From Hwanghaeella sp. (GTDB lineage: Bacteria > Pseudomonadota > Alphaproteobacteria > UBA8366 > Aestuariispiraceae), in assembly GCA_028282025.1 (NCBI GenBank), contig JANQIT010000352.1, forward strand, positions 1-35,783: a stretch of DNA of 35,783 nt, written 5' to 3'. A model generated the notes under the pieces. It saw only the letters and a program-made list of their open reading frames with translations. It was not told the DNA's origin and searched no databases. This document shows positions 14,651 through 24,046 of the stretch, one piece after another. Position numbers and translations under genes: made by a program. The stretch's first letter is position 1. Each line of letters begins with the position of its first letter.

Positions 14651-17600
14651 ATGAACTTCGGAAGCGTCTATACAATTCCCGCCGAGCGCTCTTTCGTCGA
14701 TGCGCTCGCCGACGGCCTGCTGGAGGCCTGGGGCGAGGATCCGCTGGCGTTTTCGGAGGCGCTGGTGCTGCTGCCGACGCGCCGCGCCTGCCGCGCCCTG
14801 CGCGAGGCGTTCCTGCGCCGCGCCGAGGGCAAGGCGATGCTGCTGCCCCGGCTGCGCCCAATCGGCGATATCGACGAGGAAGAGCTTGGCCTGACCGCAT
14901 CCTTCGGCGAGGCGGGCGCGGGTGCAGGGCTTGCGGAGGCGGTCGCGTCCATGCCGCCGCCGGTCGGCGATCTGCGCCGGCGGCTGATCCTGACCCGCCT
15001 GATCCTTCAGGGCGGTTGGGGCTTCGAAGATCCGACGCCGGATCAGGCATCCCTGCTGGCCGCGGATCTGGGCCGGTTTCTCGATCAGGTTCAGGTCGAG
15101 GGTCTGTCGCTAGACAATCTCGAACGGCTGGTGCCGGAAGAGTTTTCGGAGAACTGGCAACGCGTGCTCGCCTTCCTGGATCTGATCCGCACGCACTGGC
15201 CCCGGATTCTGGAGGAGGAACAGGCGCAGGACCCGGGTCATTGGCAGACCGCCCTGCGCCGCTTGCAGATCGACGCCTGGCGCGCCAACCCGCCGGCCTT
15301 TCCCGTGATCGCCGCCGGATCGACCGGGACCGTTCCGTCAACGGCGGATCTGTTGTCCCTGGTGCTGACCTTGCCGCAAGGGCTGGTGGTTCTGCCGGGG
15401 TTGGACCGGCATCTGGAGGAGACGGCCTGGACCGCCGCGTCGGAAGATCAGACGCACCCGCAATACGGTCTGGCGCGGCTGCTGTCCCGTTTCGAGATGG
15501 ACCGGGCTGCGGTTCTGGACTGGCCGTGCGGCGGAGAGGACGGTACGGACCGCGCCACACGGGTCGCGCTTCTGTCCGAAGCGATGCGCCCCGCCCAGGC
15601 CAGCGACGGTTGGCGCGCCTTGACGCCGCAGGACAGCCGCCGGTTTTCCGGCGTCGATCTGCTGACCTGTCCGACGCCGCATGCGGAAGCCGCGGCAATC
15701 GCCCTGATCATGCGGCAGGCGCTGGAGACGCCCCGGCAGCGCGCTGCCCTGGTGACGCCGGACCGGGGCCTTGCGCGCCGCGTCGCCGGGGAGTTGAAGC
15801 GCTGGGGCGTGACGGTTGACGATTCGGCGGGGACGCCGCTGGAGAAGACGCCGGGCGCTGTCTTCCTGCGCTTGCTGATCGAAACCGTATCGGGGGGGCT
15901 GTCGCCGGTCAGTCTGCTTGCGTTGCTGAAACACCCTTTTGCAGCCGCCGGGGAAAACCCGCCCGCCTTCCGGGCCGCGGTGCGGTTGTTGGAACGCCAT
16001 CTGCTGCGGGGGCCGAAACCGGCGGCGGGATTCGACGGTCTGGACGCCGTGCTGGTGGCGGCGAAATTTTCGGAGGAAAAGGACCGGCGGCGCACCGAAG
16101 ATCTGATCGGGATGCTCCGGCCGATCCTGGAACCTTTGATCGCGGCGCTGGAAGGCGGCGGCACGCCGTTGCGTCGGATCCTGGAGATCCATGTCCGCGC
16201 CGCCGAGGCGCTGGCCGCGACCGATACGGACACCGGGCAGAACCGGCTTTGGAACGGAGAGGATGGCGAGGCGCTCGCCCGTTTTGTTCGGGAACTGACC
16301 GATTCGGCCAGCGAGGATGTCGCTGTTATGGAACCGCGTTTCTATCCCGCCTTCTTCGATTCGCTGCTGGCCGGACGCGTGGTGCGGCCAAGCTACGGCG
16401 CGCATCCCCGCCTGTCGATCTGGGGGCCTTTGGAAGCGCGCCTTCAGCATGCGGAAGTGATGATTCTGGGGGGCTTGAACGAAGGCGTCTGGCCGCCGGA
16501 ACCGCAGACAGACGCCTGGATGTCCCGCCCGATGCGCGCCCGATTCGGCCTGCCCGCGCCGGAACGCCGGGTCGGCCTCAGCGCCCATGACTTCGCGCAG
16601 GTAATCGGGGCGCAGACGGTCTTTCTGACCCGGTCAGAGAAACTGGACGGCCAGCCGACCGTGCCGTCGCGCTGGCTGTCGCGGTTGCAGGTGGTGCTGG
16701 ACGCCACAGGTCAGGGTGACGCCCTGCGTCCCGAGCATCCCTGGCTGGAATGGGCCGAGGCCGTGGGCAGAACCGGCCTTCCCGCCGCACCCTGTCCGCC
16801 GCCCGCACCCCGGCCGCCGCGCGACGCCCGCCCCACGGAACTCTCGGTCACCCGGGTGGAATTGCTGATGCGCGACCCGTACAGCATCTACGCACAGAGT
16901 ATCCTGGGCCTTAAAACTCTCGACCCGTTGGAGGCGGATCCCGGCGCCGCGGAGCGCGGAACCTTCATTCACCAGGCGTTGGAAAAATTCGTGCGCGCCT
17001 TTCCGTCGGGGCCCTTGCCGGGCGACGCATTGCGGCGACTGCGCGCTTTCGGCGAAGAAGCATTCGGTCCCGCGCTGGGGCGGCCCGCCGTGCGGGCCTT
17101 CTGGTGGCCCCGGTTCGAGCGGGTCGCGCAGTGGTTCCTGGATCTGGAAAGCGGACGCCGGGGCGACGTGGCCGCCTCCGTCCTGGAGGTTAAGGGCCGG
17201 ATGCAATTGGGCCGGCACGCGGTCCGCGCCACCGCCGACCGTGTCGACAGAATGCATGGGGGCGGCCTGGCGGTGATCGACTATAAAACCGGCGGGGTTC
17301 CCACCCTGAAGGCGGTACAGGCCGGTTACGCCCCGCAATTGCCCCTGGAGGCGGCCATCGCCATGGACGGCGAGGACGGCTTCGAGGACGTTGCGGCGGG
17401 GCCGGTCGAAGAGCTTGCTTTCTGGCAGCTTTCCGGCGGCGATCCGGCGGGTCTGGTCAAACCCATCCCGGGTGACGCAATCGCGGACCTGGCGGCGACG
17501 GCGCGGGAGGGGGCGGCGCACCTGTTCCAGGTTTTCGACGATCCGCAGACGCCCTATCTCGCGGCTCCCCGCCCGGCGCAGGCCCCGCGCTATAACGACT

Positions 17601-17656
17601 ACGCGCATCTGGCCCGGCTTGCGGAATGGTCCGTGTCCGAGGAGGGCGGCGAATGA
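14651..17656 (+). CDS. addB: Double-strand break repair protein AddB
   Basis: 1001 residues, normal for the alphaproteobacterial AddB. Partner of AddA in the helicase-nuclease that resects double-strand breaks for RecA. The N-terminal inactivated-helicase region contains LVLLPTRRACRALREAFL (~38-55). The C-terminal RecB-family nuclease has RVELLMRDPYSIYA (~735), GTFIHQALEKF (~773) and the catalytic VIDYKTGGVP (~874-883). It overlaps addA by ATGA, as expected for subunits of one complex. The long antisense frames here are GC-bias shadows. Confidence 0.95.
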   Translation: MNFGSVYTIPAERSFVDALADGLLEAWGEDPLAFSEALVLLPTRRACRALREAFLRRAEGKAMLLPRLRPIGDIDEEELGLTASFGEAGAGAGLAEAVASMPPPVGDLRRRLILTRLILQGGWGFEDPTPDQASLLAADLGRFLDQVQVEGLSLDNLERLVPEEFSENWQRVLAFLDLIRTHWPRILEEEQAQDPGHWQTALRRLQIDAWRANPPAFPVIAAGSTGTVPSTADLLSLVLTLPQGLVVLPGLDRHLEETAWTAASEDQTHPQYGLARLLSRFEMDRAAVLDWPCGGEDGTDRATRVALLSEAMRPAQASDGWRALTPQDSRRFSGVDLLTCPTPHAEAAAIALIMRQALETPRQRAALVTPDRGLARRVAGELKRWGVTVDDSAGTPLEKTPGAVFLRLLIETVSGGLSPVSLLALLKHPFAAAGENPPAFRAAVRLLERHLLRGPKPAAGFDGLDAVLVAAKFSEEKDRRRTEDLIGMLRPILEPLIAALEGGGTPLRRILEIHVRAAEALAATDTDTGQNRLWNGEDGEALARFVRELTDSASEDVAVMEPRFYPAFFDSLLAGRVVRPSYGAHPRLSIWGPLEARLQHAEVMILGGLNEGVWPPEPQTDAWMSRPMRARFGLPAPERRVGLSAHDFAQVIGAQTVFLTRSEKLDGQPTVPSRWLSRLQVVLDATGQGDALRPEHPWLEWAEAVGRTGLPAAPCPPPAPRPPRDARPTELSVTRVELLMRDPYSIYAQSILGLKTLDPLEADPGAAERGTFIHQALEKFVRAFPSGPLPGDALRRLRAFGEEAFGPALGRPAVRAFWWPRFERVAQWFLDLESGRRGDVAASVLEVKGRMQLGRHAVRATADRVDRMHGGGLAVIDYKTGGVPTLKAVQAGYAPQLPLEAAIAMDGEDGFEDVAAGPVEELAFWQLSGGDPAGLVKPIPGDAIADLAATAREGAAHLFQVFDDPQTPYLAAPRPAQAPRYNDYAHLARLAEWSVSEEGGE

Positions 17657-20600
17657 CCCCCGCCGAGCGCGTGGCGCGCCCCGACCCCAACGAGTTGCAG
17701 CGGCTTGCCGCCGACCCGAAAAGCACCGTCTGGGTCAGCGCCAGCGCCGGCAGCGGCAAGACGAAGGTGCTGACCGACCGTGTGCTGGCCTTGCTGCTGA
17801 CCGGCTCTGCGCCGGAACGCATCCTCTGCATCACCTTTACAAAGGCGGCGGCGGCCGAAATGGCCAACCGGCTGACCGAACGTTTGGGGAAATGGACCAG
17901 GCTCAGCGACGAAGACCTGTCGGAGCAGATCCGGCTTATCCTGGGTGTCGAACCGGACGCGCGGGAGATGCGTGTGGCCCGGCGGCTCTTCGCCACGGTG
18001 CTGGACACGCCGGGTGGGTTGAAGATCCAGACCGTGCACAGTTTCTGCCAATCCATCCTGGGCCGCTTTCCGCTGGAAGCGGATGTTCCCCCGCGCTTCG
18101 ATGTGCTGGACGAACGGTCGGCTGCGGAATTGATGCAACGGGCGCGCGACCGGGTTCTGGCCCGGTCGAACGGCGATCCCACGTTGGGAGAGGTTTTGCG
18201 GACCGTGACCCGGCGGGTCCAGGAAGACCGTTTCGATGCGTTGATGCGAACGCTGGCGGCGGAACGTTCCCGGTTCCGCCGTCTGGTCGGCATCGGCGGC
18301 GCGGATCTGGATGCGGCGGTCGCGGCGCTGTACCGGAAGGTCGGCGCACAAGCCGGATTGGATGAAGCCGATGTGATCGCCGATGCGGTCCGCTATGGAG
18401 CGTTCGATGCAATCGGGTTGTTGAGCACGGCTGACATCCTGCGGACCGAAGGGTCGCCGAAGCAGGACGGCCGGGCCGCCGACCGGATCGAACGCTGGGT
18501 CAAGGCGGACGAGGCGGGCCGGACCGCGCTGATGGAGGATTATCGCGGCGTCTTCTTCAAGGTGGATGGCGACCCGCGCGAACGGCTGGTTACCAAGAAG
18601 CTCGCCGCGGCCAGACCGGACACGGTGGAGATCCTGGAAGCCGAGCGCACCCGGCTGCAACGGGTCGATCTGCAGATCCGGCGGCAGGTCACCGCGGACT
18701 GTTCCGCGGCGCTTCTGACGCTGGGCTCGGCGTTGCTCGGCGCGTATGAGGAAGAAAAGCGGCTGCACGCCGTGCTGGATTACGACGATCTGATCCTGAA
18801 GACCCGCACTTTGCTGGAAAACGGTATTACGGGCGGTTCGGCCTGGGTCATGTATAAGCTGGATGGCGGCCTGGATCACATTCTTGTCGACGAGGCGCAG
18901 GACACCAACCCGGAACAGTGGGACGTGATCGCCAGCCTGGCCGACGATTTCTTCGCCGGGGAAGGGCAGGCGGCGGAACAGCGCACCCTCTTCGTGGTCG
19001 GCGATGTGAAACAGTCGATTTACAGTTTTCAGCGCGCCGACCCGGAGAAGTTCAATGACATGCGCGCGCATTTCTCCGATCGCGTGGAGGCGGCGCATAT
19101 GCCCTTCCGCTCGGTGCCGATGGATGTTTCCTTCCGATCCACGCCCGCGGTCTTGAAGATTGTGGATGCGGTTTTCGCCGACGCGGTCGCCAAGGACGGC
19201 CTGACCGGACCCGACGGTGAAATCATCCATTATCCGTTCCGCGCCGATGCGCCGGGGGAAGTCGAATTCTGGCCCCTGATCGAACCGCTGGAGGTGGACG
19301 AGCCGGACCCCTGGACGCCGCCGGTCGCCGCCACCCCGGAAGCGCCGCCGATGGTGCGGATGGCGCAGCAACTGGCCGACCGCATCGCCGCGTCGGTGGG
19401 GCGCGAACTGCTGCCGGCCAAGGGACGGGCGGTCCGCGCCGGGGACATTCTGGTCCTGGTGCAGCGGCGCACCGCCTTTGTCGACAGTCTGATCCGCGAG
19501 TTGAAAAAGCGTTCGATCCCGGTTGCCGGGATCGACCGGATGGTGCTGTCCGAACAGATCGCCGTGATGGATCTGATCGCGCTCGCCGATTTTCTTCTTC
19601 TGCCGGAAGACGACCTGACGCTGGCGACGGTGTTGAAAAGCCCCTTCATCGGGCTCGACGACGACGATCTGTTTCGTCTGGCTTACGGCCGGGGCAAGAC
19701 GACACTGTGGCGGCGCATGGCGGAACAGGCCGGCGGGAGCGAGAAGATTGCCGCCGCCCGCGGCTGGCTCGCTTCCCTGCTCGCCGTGGTCGATTATCGG
19801 AACCCTTACGAGCTGTTTGCAAGCGTTCTGACCGAGCCCTGCCCGGCCCCCGCGCCCGCCGGATTGATCGGCCCGCTGTCCGGCCGCCGCGCGCTGGTCG
19901 CGCGGCTCGGCGTGGAGGTGGAGGATGCGGTGGATGAGTTTCTGTCCCTGGCGCTTTCCTTCGATCTGCGCCGTGCACCGTCTCTGCAGGGTTTTCTGCA
20001 CTGGTTCCAGGCGGGCCGGTCGGAGATTAAGCGCGACCTGGAGGCCGAAGCGCGCGATGAGCTGCGCATCATGACCGTGCATGGCGCGAAGGGGCTGCAG
20101 GCGCCGGTCGTCATCCTGCCGGACACGGTGCGGAAACCCGCATCCAGCGGCCGCGACGTTCCGCTGTATTGGGTCGATGACCGCAACGGCGGCGTGACTG
20201 AAAGCACGGCGCTGCCCCTGTGGTCGCCGAACCGGCGTTATGAGGAGCCTGTCTGCGCCGGCGAGCGCGAGGACCTGTCCCGCAAACGAAACCAGGAATA
20301 CCGCCGGCTGCTCTATGTCGCGATGACCCGGGCGGAGGACAAGCTGATCGTCTGCGGCTATCACGGGGCCCACGGTCCGAAGGAGGATTGCTGGTACGCC
20401 CTGATCCGCGAGGGCCTGGATCGCATGGACGGGGTCGAAGAAACGCCGCTGCCCACCGTCGCGGGGGCGGAGATGCGCCGGTTGCGCGACCCCGGCTATG
20501 CGCTGGAAGAACCGATGGGCGGCCAGGATCTCGACCCTGGCCCCGGCCCCGCCCCGGCGGGCGATGCCGAAAGCCCGCTGCCGGCCTGGATATACGCCCT

Positions 20601-21195
20601 GCCGGATGCGGAACCCTCGCCGCCGAACCCGGTCGTCCCGACCAAGCCCATTGTCGAGGACCCGCCCGCGCGCTCGCCGCTGCAGGAGGATCCGGAGGAC
20701 GCCTTCAAACGCGGGCTGCTGGTGCATAGCCTTTTGCAGTATCTGCCGGACCTGCCGCCGGAACGCCGGGAAGAGGCTATGCGCCGCTTCCTGTCGCGGC
20801 CCGACGCCGGGCTGTCGGAAGCGGGGATCGAGGAGTTGTGCGGGGAGGTCGACACCGTCCTCAACCATCCGGACTTCGCCGACCTGTTCGGTCCGGGCAG
20901 CCGCGCCGAAGTGCCGGTCATCGGACTTTTACCGCTGACGGAAACGGACGCCGTGGTTTCCGGGCAGATCGACCGGCTGGTCGTTCGCGACAGCGATGTG
21001 CTGATCGTCGATTACAAGACCCTGCGGCCCGCGCCGGAACGGACCGACGAAGTGCCTGCCGCCTATCGGCGGCAGTTGGCGAAATACAAGGCGCTGCTGG
21101 AGCAGGTCTTTCCGGACAAGAAGATCCGCTGCGCCCTGCTGTGGACCGATGTTCCCCGCCTGATGCCGATGGACGACGCGGCCGTCGGGCTTTAG
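17653..21195 (+). CDS. addA: Double-strand break repair helicase AddA
   Basis: 1180 residues. UvrD/Rep-type helicase with a C-terminal RecB nuclease domain. Walker A is SASAGSGKTKVL (~29-40); motif II is ILVDEAQDTNPEQW (Asp-Glu near 411); motif III is VVGDVKQSIYSFQRADP (~446); motif V/VI are IMTVHGAKGLQAP and LLYVAMTRAEDKL (~885-895). The nuclease core is VSGQIDRLVV with IVDYKT near 1118. All motifs are intact, so helicase and nuclease should both be active. The start MTPAERVARP shares ATGA with the addB stop; a frame beginning nine codons earlier was rejected. Confidence 0.96.
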   Translation: MTPAERVARPDPNELQRLAADPKSTVWVSASAGSGKTKVLTDRVLALLLTGSAPERILCITFTKAAAAEMANRLTERLGKWTRLSDEDLSEQIRLILGVEPDAREMRVARRLFATVLDTPGGLKIQTVHSFCQSILGRFPLEADVPPRFDVLDERSAAELMQRARDRVLARSNGDPTLGEVLRTVTRRVQEDRFDALMRTLAAERSRFRRLVGIGGADLDAAVAALYRKVGAQAGLDEADVIADAVRYGAFDAIGLLSTADILRTEGSPKQDGRAADRIERWVKADEAGRTALMEDYRGVFFKVDGDPRERLVTKKLAAARPDTVEILEAERTRLQRVDLQIRRQVTADCSAALLTLGSALLGAYEEEKRLHAVLDYDDLILKTRTLLENGITGGSAWVMYKLDGGLDHILVDEAQDTNPEQWDVIASLADDFFAGEGQAAEQRTLFVVGDVKQSIYSFQRADPEKFNDMRAHFSDRVEAAHMPFRSVPMDVSFRSTPAVLKIVDAVFADAVAKDGLTGPDGEIIHYPFRADAPGEVEFWPLIEPLEVDEPDPWTPPVAATPEAPPMVRMAQQLADRIAASVGRELLPAKGRAVRAGDILVLVQRRTAFVDSLIRELKKRSIPVAGIDRMVLSEQIAVMDLIALADFLLLPEDDLTLATVLKSPFIGLDDDDLFRLAYGRGKTTLWRRMAEQAGGSEKIAAARGWLASLLAVVDYRNPYELFASVLTEPCPAPAPAGLIGPLSGRRALVARLGVEVEDAVDEFLSLALSFDLRRAPSLQGFLHWFQAGRSEIKRDLEAEARDELRIMTVHGAKGLQAPVVILPDTVRKPASSGRDVPLYWVDDRNGGVTESTALPLWSPNRRYEEPVCAGEREDLSRKRNQEYRRLLYVAMTRAEDKLIVCGYHGAHGPKEDCWYALIREGLDRMDGVEETPLPTVAGAEMRRLRDPGYALEEPMGGQDLDPGPGPAPAGDAESPLPAWIYALPDAEPSPPNPVVPTKPIVEDPPARSPLQEDPEDAFKRGLLVHSLLQYLPDLPPERREEAMRRFLSRPDAGLSEAGIEELCGEVDTVLNHPDFADLFGPGSRAEVPVIGLLPLTETDAVVSGQIDRLVVRDSDVLIVDYKTLRPAPERTDEVPAAYRRQLAKYKALLEQVFPDKKIRCALLWTDVPRLMPMDDAAVGL

Positions 21196-21197
21196 AT

Positions 21198-21281
21198 CTG
21201 CGAATCCGAACAGCTGCGAATCCGAAAACACAGTCATCCTGAGACTTCACAAGCGTGATCCTTGACCGCATATTCGCAGCT
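21198..21281. repeat. Tandem and inverted CTGCGAAT repeats upstream of trxA
   Basis: CTGCGAATCCGAA occurs twice in direct orientation (21198-21210 and 21214-21226, period 16). Its core recurs inverted: AGCTGCGAAT (21212-21221) versus ATTCGCAGCT (21272-21281), a perfect 10-bp inverted pair. The inverted copy lies in the spacer of the putative trxA promoter, so these could be sites for a regulator. An alternative is a chance remnant at the addA 3' end. Confidence 0.5.
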
Positions 21282-21290
21282 TCCTAAGTT
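21262..21290 (+). promoter_or_regulatory. Putative sigma-70 promoter of trxA
   Basis: TTGACC (21262-21267), a 17-bp spacer and TAAGTT (21285-21290). The -35 is strong and the -10 moderate. The trxA ATG follows at 21367, giving a ~70-nt leader with GAAGGAG as ribosome site. Confidence 0.5.
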
Positions 21291-21366
21291 GGCTTGAACG
21301 AGAACCCCAAATTCAAACACCCCGCCGCGCCGGTTCGGCGCGGAGACGGGATCGAAGGAGCGAGCT

Positions 21367-21687
21367 ATGGCGACAGTCAAAGTCAGTGATGGCGACTTTC
21401 AGACCGCCGTTTTGGAAGCTGACGGACCGGTAGTGGTCGATTATTGGGCTGAATGGTGCGGCCCCTGCAAGATGATCGGACCGGCCCTGGAAGAGATTTC
21501 CGACGAAATGGCCGGCAAGGTTACGGTCGCCAAGTTGAACATCGACGACAATCCGCAGACGCCGTCGAAATACGGTGTGCGCGGTATCCCGACCCTGATG
21601 GTCTTCAAGGACGGCGAAGTGGTGGCCACCAAGGTGGGCGCGATGCCGAAAAGCCAGCTTTCCGATTGGGTGAATTCGGTTCTGTAA
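21367..21687 (+). CDS. trxA: Thioredoxin
   Basis: 106 residues, the standard single-domain thioredoxin that reduces protein disulfides in the cytoplasm. The active site is [10 protein letters not shown] (Cys at ~31 and ~34), and the cis-Pro is in [11 protein letters not shown]. No signal peptide. The Shine-Dalgarno GAAGGAG lies just upstream. It is separated from addA by 171 bp with its own promoter and repeats, and followed by an intrinsic terminator. Confidence 0.98.
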   Translation: MATVKVSDGDFQTAVLEADGPVVVDYWAEWCGPCKMIGPALEEISDEMAGKVTVAKLNIDDNPQTPSKYGVRGIPTLMVFKDGEVVATKVGAMPKSQLSDWVNSVL

Positions 21688-21710
21688 CCGGCATTCGCCG
21701 CTGAGAGTAG

Positions 21711-21740
21711 ACGCCCCGCTGACCGGCGGGGCGTTTTCTT
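21711..21740 (+). terminator. Intrinsic terminator of trxA
   Basis: Perfect 9-bp stem ACGCCCCGC / GCGGGGCGT (21711-21719 and 21726-21734), six-base loop TGACCG, then TTTTCTT. Its T-tract touches the stop codon of the convergent folC gene. Confidence 0.9.
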
Positions 21741-22995
21741 ATGCGTGGGTGGCGAGGACTTCGCCGGAGAGATAGAGCGAGCCGCAGATCAACAGCCGGC
21801 CGGGGGCCGCCCCGGTCGCCGCCAAGGAAACGGCGGCGGCTTCCAATCCGGTTGCCTCTGAACTATCGATGCCCTCGGCCTGGGCGATGGCGCACAATTC
21901 CTCTGCGGAGAGTGAGTTCGGCTCCCCCGGGATCGGGATGGCTTGCGCCGATTGGGTGAGAGACGCCAAGGGCCGCAGGAAGTCCCCGACGGCCTTGGTG
22001 TTCAGCATGCCGACGATCAGATGCAAAGGCCGGTCGTCCCAGCGCCGCCGGGCGTAGGTGGCGATGATCTCCCCCGCGGCCGCGTTGTGGCCGCCATCCA
22101 GCCAGACCTCCCAGTCGGAACCCAGCACGTCCAGCACCGGCCCCGTCTGCAGTTTCTGCAATCGGGCGCGCCAGTGCGCCTTGGCGAATCCCGCGGCAAC
22201 CGCGTCCTCGGAAATTGCAAAACCGGCCCGGCGCAGAACCGACACAACCTCCGCCGCGACGCCCGCATTGATCCGTTGGTGATCTCCGGCCAGACCGAGG
22301 GGGCGGTCGTCCGCGACCGGTTGGGCCCGGGTCATGGGGGCGCCTGCTTCGCGCGCGGTATCCTCGATCACCCGCATGGCTTCGGGCTGCTGCGGGGCGA
22401 CGATGCTGGGAATATCCGGCTTCTGGATCGCCGCCTTTTCCCCGGCGATTGCGGCCAATGTGTTCCCCAGGAACTGCATATGGTCCATGGAGACCGGCGT
22501 GATCGCCGTACAGACCGGCTCGCCGATAACGTTGGTCGCATCCAGGCGTCCGCCCAGGCCGACCTCCAACAGCACTATATCCGCCGGGTTTTCGGCAAAG
22601 GCCAGCAGGGCGGCGCAGGTAGTGATCTCGAAGTAAGTAATCGGCGCGCCGCCATTCGCCTCCTCGCAGCGCTCCAGATAGGAGGCCAGATCGGGTTCGG
22701 CGATCTGCGCCCCGCCAAGCGCGATACGTTCGGCGAAGCGGACCAGATGCGGCGAGGTGTAGACGTGGGGGCGGTATCCTGCTTCGGTCAGAATGGCCTT
22801 CAGGAAGGCGATGGTGGAACCCTTGCCGTTGGTGCCGGCGACATGCACGACCGGCGGCAAACGATCCTGCGGGTTTCCAAGCGCTTCCAGCAGCCGATAG
22901 ACGCGGTCCAGCGTCAGGTCGATGACCTTCGGATGCAGTCGCATCAGGCGTTCTAGGATCGCGTCCGTGCGCCGGGTTTCAAGCAGTTCGGTCAT
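21739..22995 (-). CDS. folC: Bifunctional dihydrofolate synthase/folylpolyglutamate synthase
   Basis: 418 residues. Mur-ligase-family enzyme that adds Glu to dihydropteroate and to folates. The P-loop is VVHVAGTNGKGSTIAFL (~48-64), the central ligase motif is DIVLLEVGLGGRLDATN, and VSMDHMQFLG contributes the metal-binding His. The C-terminal domain is of normal length. It lies 24 bp after accD on the same strand, at the end of the trp-acc-fol block. Confidence 0.95.
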   Translation of the reverse strand: MTELLETRRTDAILERLMRLHPKVIDLTLDRVYRLLEALGNPQDRLPPVVHVAGTNGKGSTIAFLKAILTEAGYRPHVYTSPHLVRFAERIALGGAQIAEPDLASYLERCEEANGGAPITYFEITTCAALLAFAENPADIVLLEVGLGGRLDATNVIGEPVCTAITPVSMDHMQFLGNTLAAIAGEKAAIQKPDIPSIVAPQQPEAMRVIEDTAREAGAPMTRAQPVADDRPLGLAGDHQRINAGVAAEVVSVLRRAGFAISEDAVAAGFAKAHWRARLQKLQTGPVLDVLGSDWEVWLDGGHNAAAGEIIATYARRRWDDRPLHLIVGMLNTKAVGDFLRPLASLTQSAQAIPIPGEPNSLSAEELCAIAQAEGIDSSEATGLEAAAVSLAATGAAPGRLLICGSLYLSGEVLATHA

Positions 22996-23019
22996 GGGCG
23001 GCCGGCCGGAAATCCGCCG

Positions 23020-24009
23020 TCAGGCCTTGGCCGGTTCGGCGTCTGCGCCGGGCGCTTCGTCCGCCGCCTCTCCACCCGCGGCGTCCGGGTCCTGCGTTTC
23101 GCCGGTTGCGCCTTCCGCCGGTGCATCGGCGGGCGTCGAGGCGCTGTCCATCAGCAGTCCGGTAAGGCGGATGATCGTATCGCGCACCTGCGCGCGGGGC
23201 GTCACCACGTCCACCATGCCGTGATCCAGCAGATATTCGGCCGTCTGGAATCCTTCCGGCAGAGTTTCCTTCACCGTCTGTTCAATGACGCGTTTTCCGG
23301 CGAAACCGATCAAGGCTCCGGGTTCCGCGATATGGATGTCGCCCAGCATGGCGAAGCTGGCGGAGACACCGCCCGTCGTCGGATTGGTCAGCAGAACGAA
23401 GAAGGGAAGACCCGCTTCCTTCACTTCCTGCACGGCGACCACGGTGCGCGGCATCTGCATGAGGGAGAGAATTCCCTCCTGCATGCGTGCGCCGCCGGTC
23501 GCGGGAATGATGATCAGCGGCGCTTTCTGCAGCACCGCCAGCCGCGCCGCCGTCACGATGCCTTCGCCGACCGCGACCCCCATGGAGCCGCCCATGAAGG
23601 CGAAGTCGAATGCCGCCGCGACGGTCGGTCTGCCGTCCATCTTGCCGTGGGCGACGACGATGGCGTCCCGGTTCGCGGTCTTGGTCTTCGGGTCCTGGGC
23701 CGCCTGCGCGTCCTTAAGCCGGTCGGTATAGCGTTTGCGGTCGCGGAACCGCAGCGGGTCCATCGGCGTCTTCGGCAGTTCCGCCCGTTCGAACGCGCCG
23801 TCGTCGAACAGCAGTTCCAGCCGGCGGTCGACCGGCAGACGCATGTGATGTCCGCAGTGCTGACAGACGTGAAGATTGGCGACCAGATCGCGGTGGAAGA
23901 TCATCTGTCCGCAATTGTCGCATTTGTGCCAGAGGTTATCCGGAACCTCCGGTTTCGCACCGACCAGCGCCTTGATCTTCGGCCGGACATATCTTTCGAG
24001 CCAGGACAT
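23020..24009 (-). CDS. accD: Acetyl-CoA carboxylase carboxyltransferase subunit beta
   Basis: 329 residues. Forms, with AccA, the carboxyltransferase that makes malonyl-CoA. The N-terminal zinc ribbon has four Cys in CDNCGQ and CQHCGHH (~30-52). The crotonase-like core includes GGSMGVAVGEGIVTA and PATGGARMQEGILSLMQM, an oxyanion/CoA segment. The last ~40 residues form an Asp/Glu/Ala/Pro-rich acidic tail beyond the catalytic core, a common but variable feature. It lies 37 bp downstream of trpA. Confidence 0.97.
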   Translation of the reverse strand: MSWLERYVRPKIKALVGAKPEVPDNLWHKCDNCGQMIFHRDLVANLHVCQHCGHHMRLPVDRRLELLFDDGAFERAELPKTPMDPLRFRDRKRYTDRLKDAQAAQDPKTKTANRDAIVVAHGKMDGRPTVAAAFDFAFMGGSMGVAVGEGIVTAARLAVLQKAPLIIIPATGGARMQEGILSLMQMPRTVVAVQEVKEAGLPFFVLLTNPTTGGVSASFAMLGDIHIAEPGALIGFAGKRVIEQTVKETLPEGFQTAEYLLDHGMVDVVTPRAQVRDTIIRLTGLLMDSASTPADAPAEGATGETQDPDAAGGEAADEAPGADAEPAKA

Positions 24010-24046
24010 GGCGGTCTGCCTCTCTGCTTCTACGGTGCGCCGCTGT

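Noticed and set aside
17599-20868. Minus-strand open frame of 1089 codons opposite addA
   Set aside because: It is antisense to a gene with all helicase and nuclease motifs intact; its composition (Arg, Gln, His rich) is what GC-biased third positions produce on the opposite strand.
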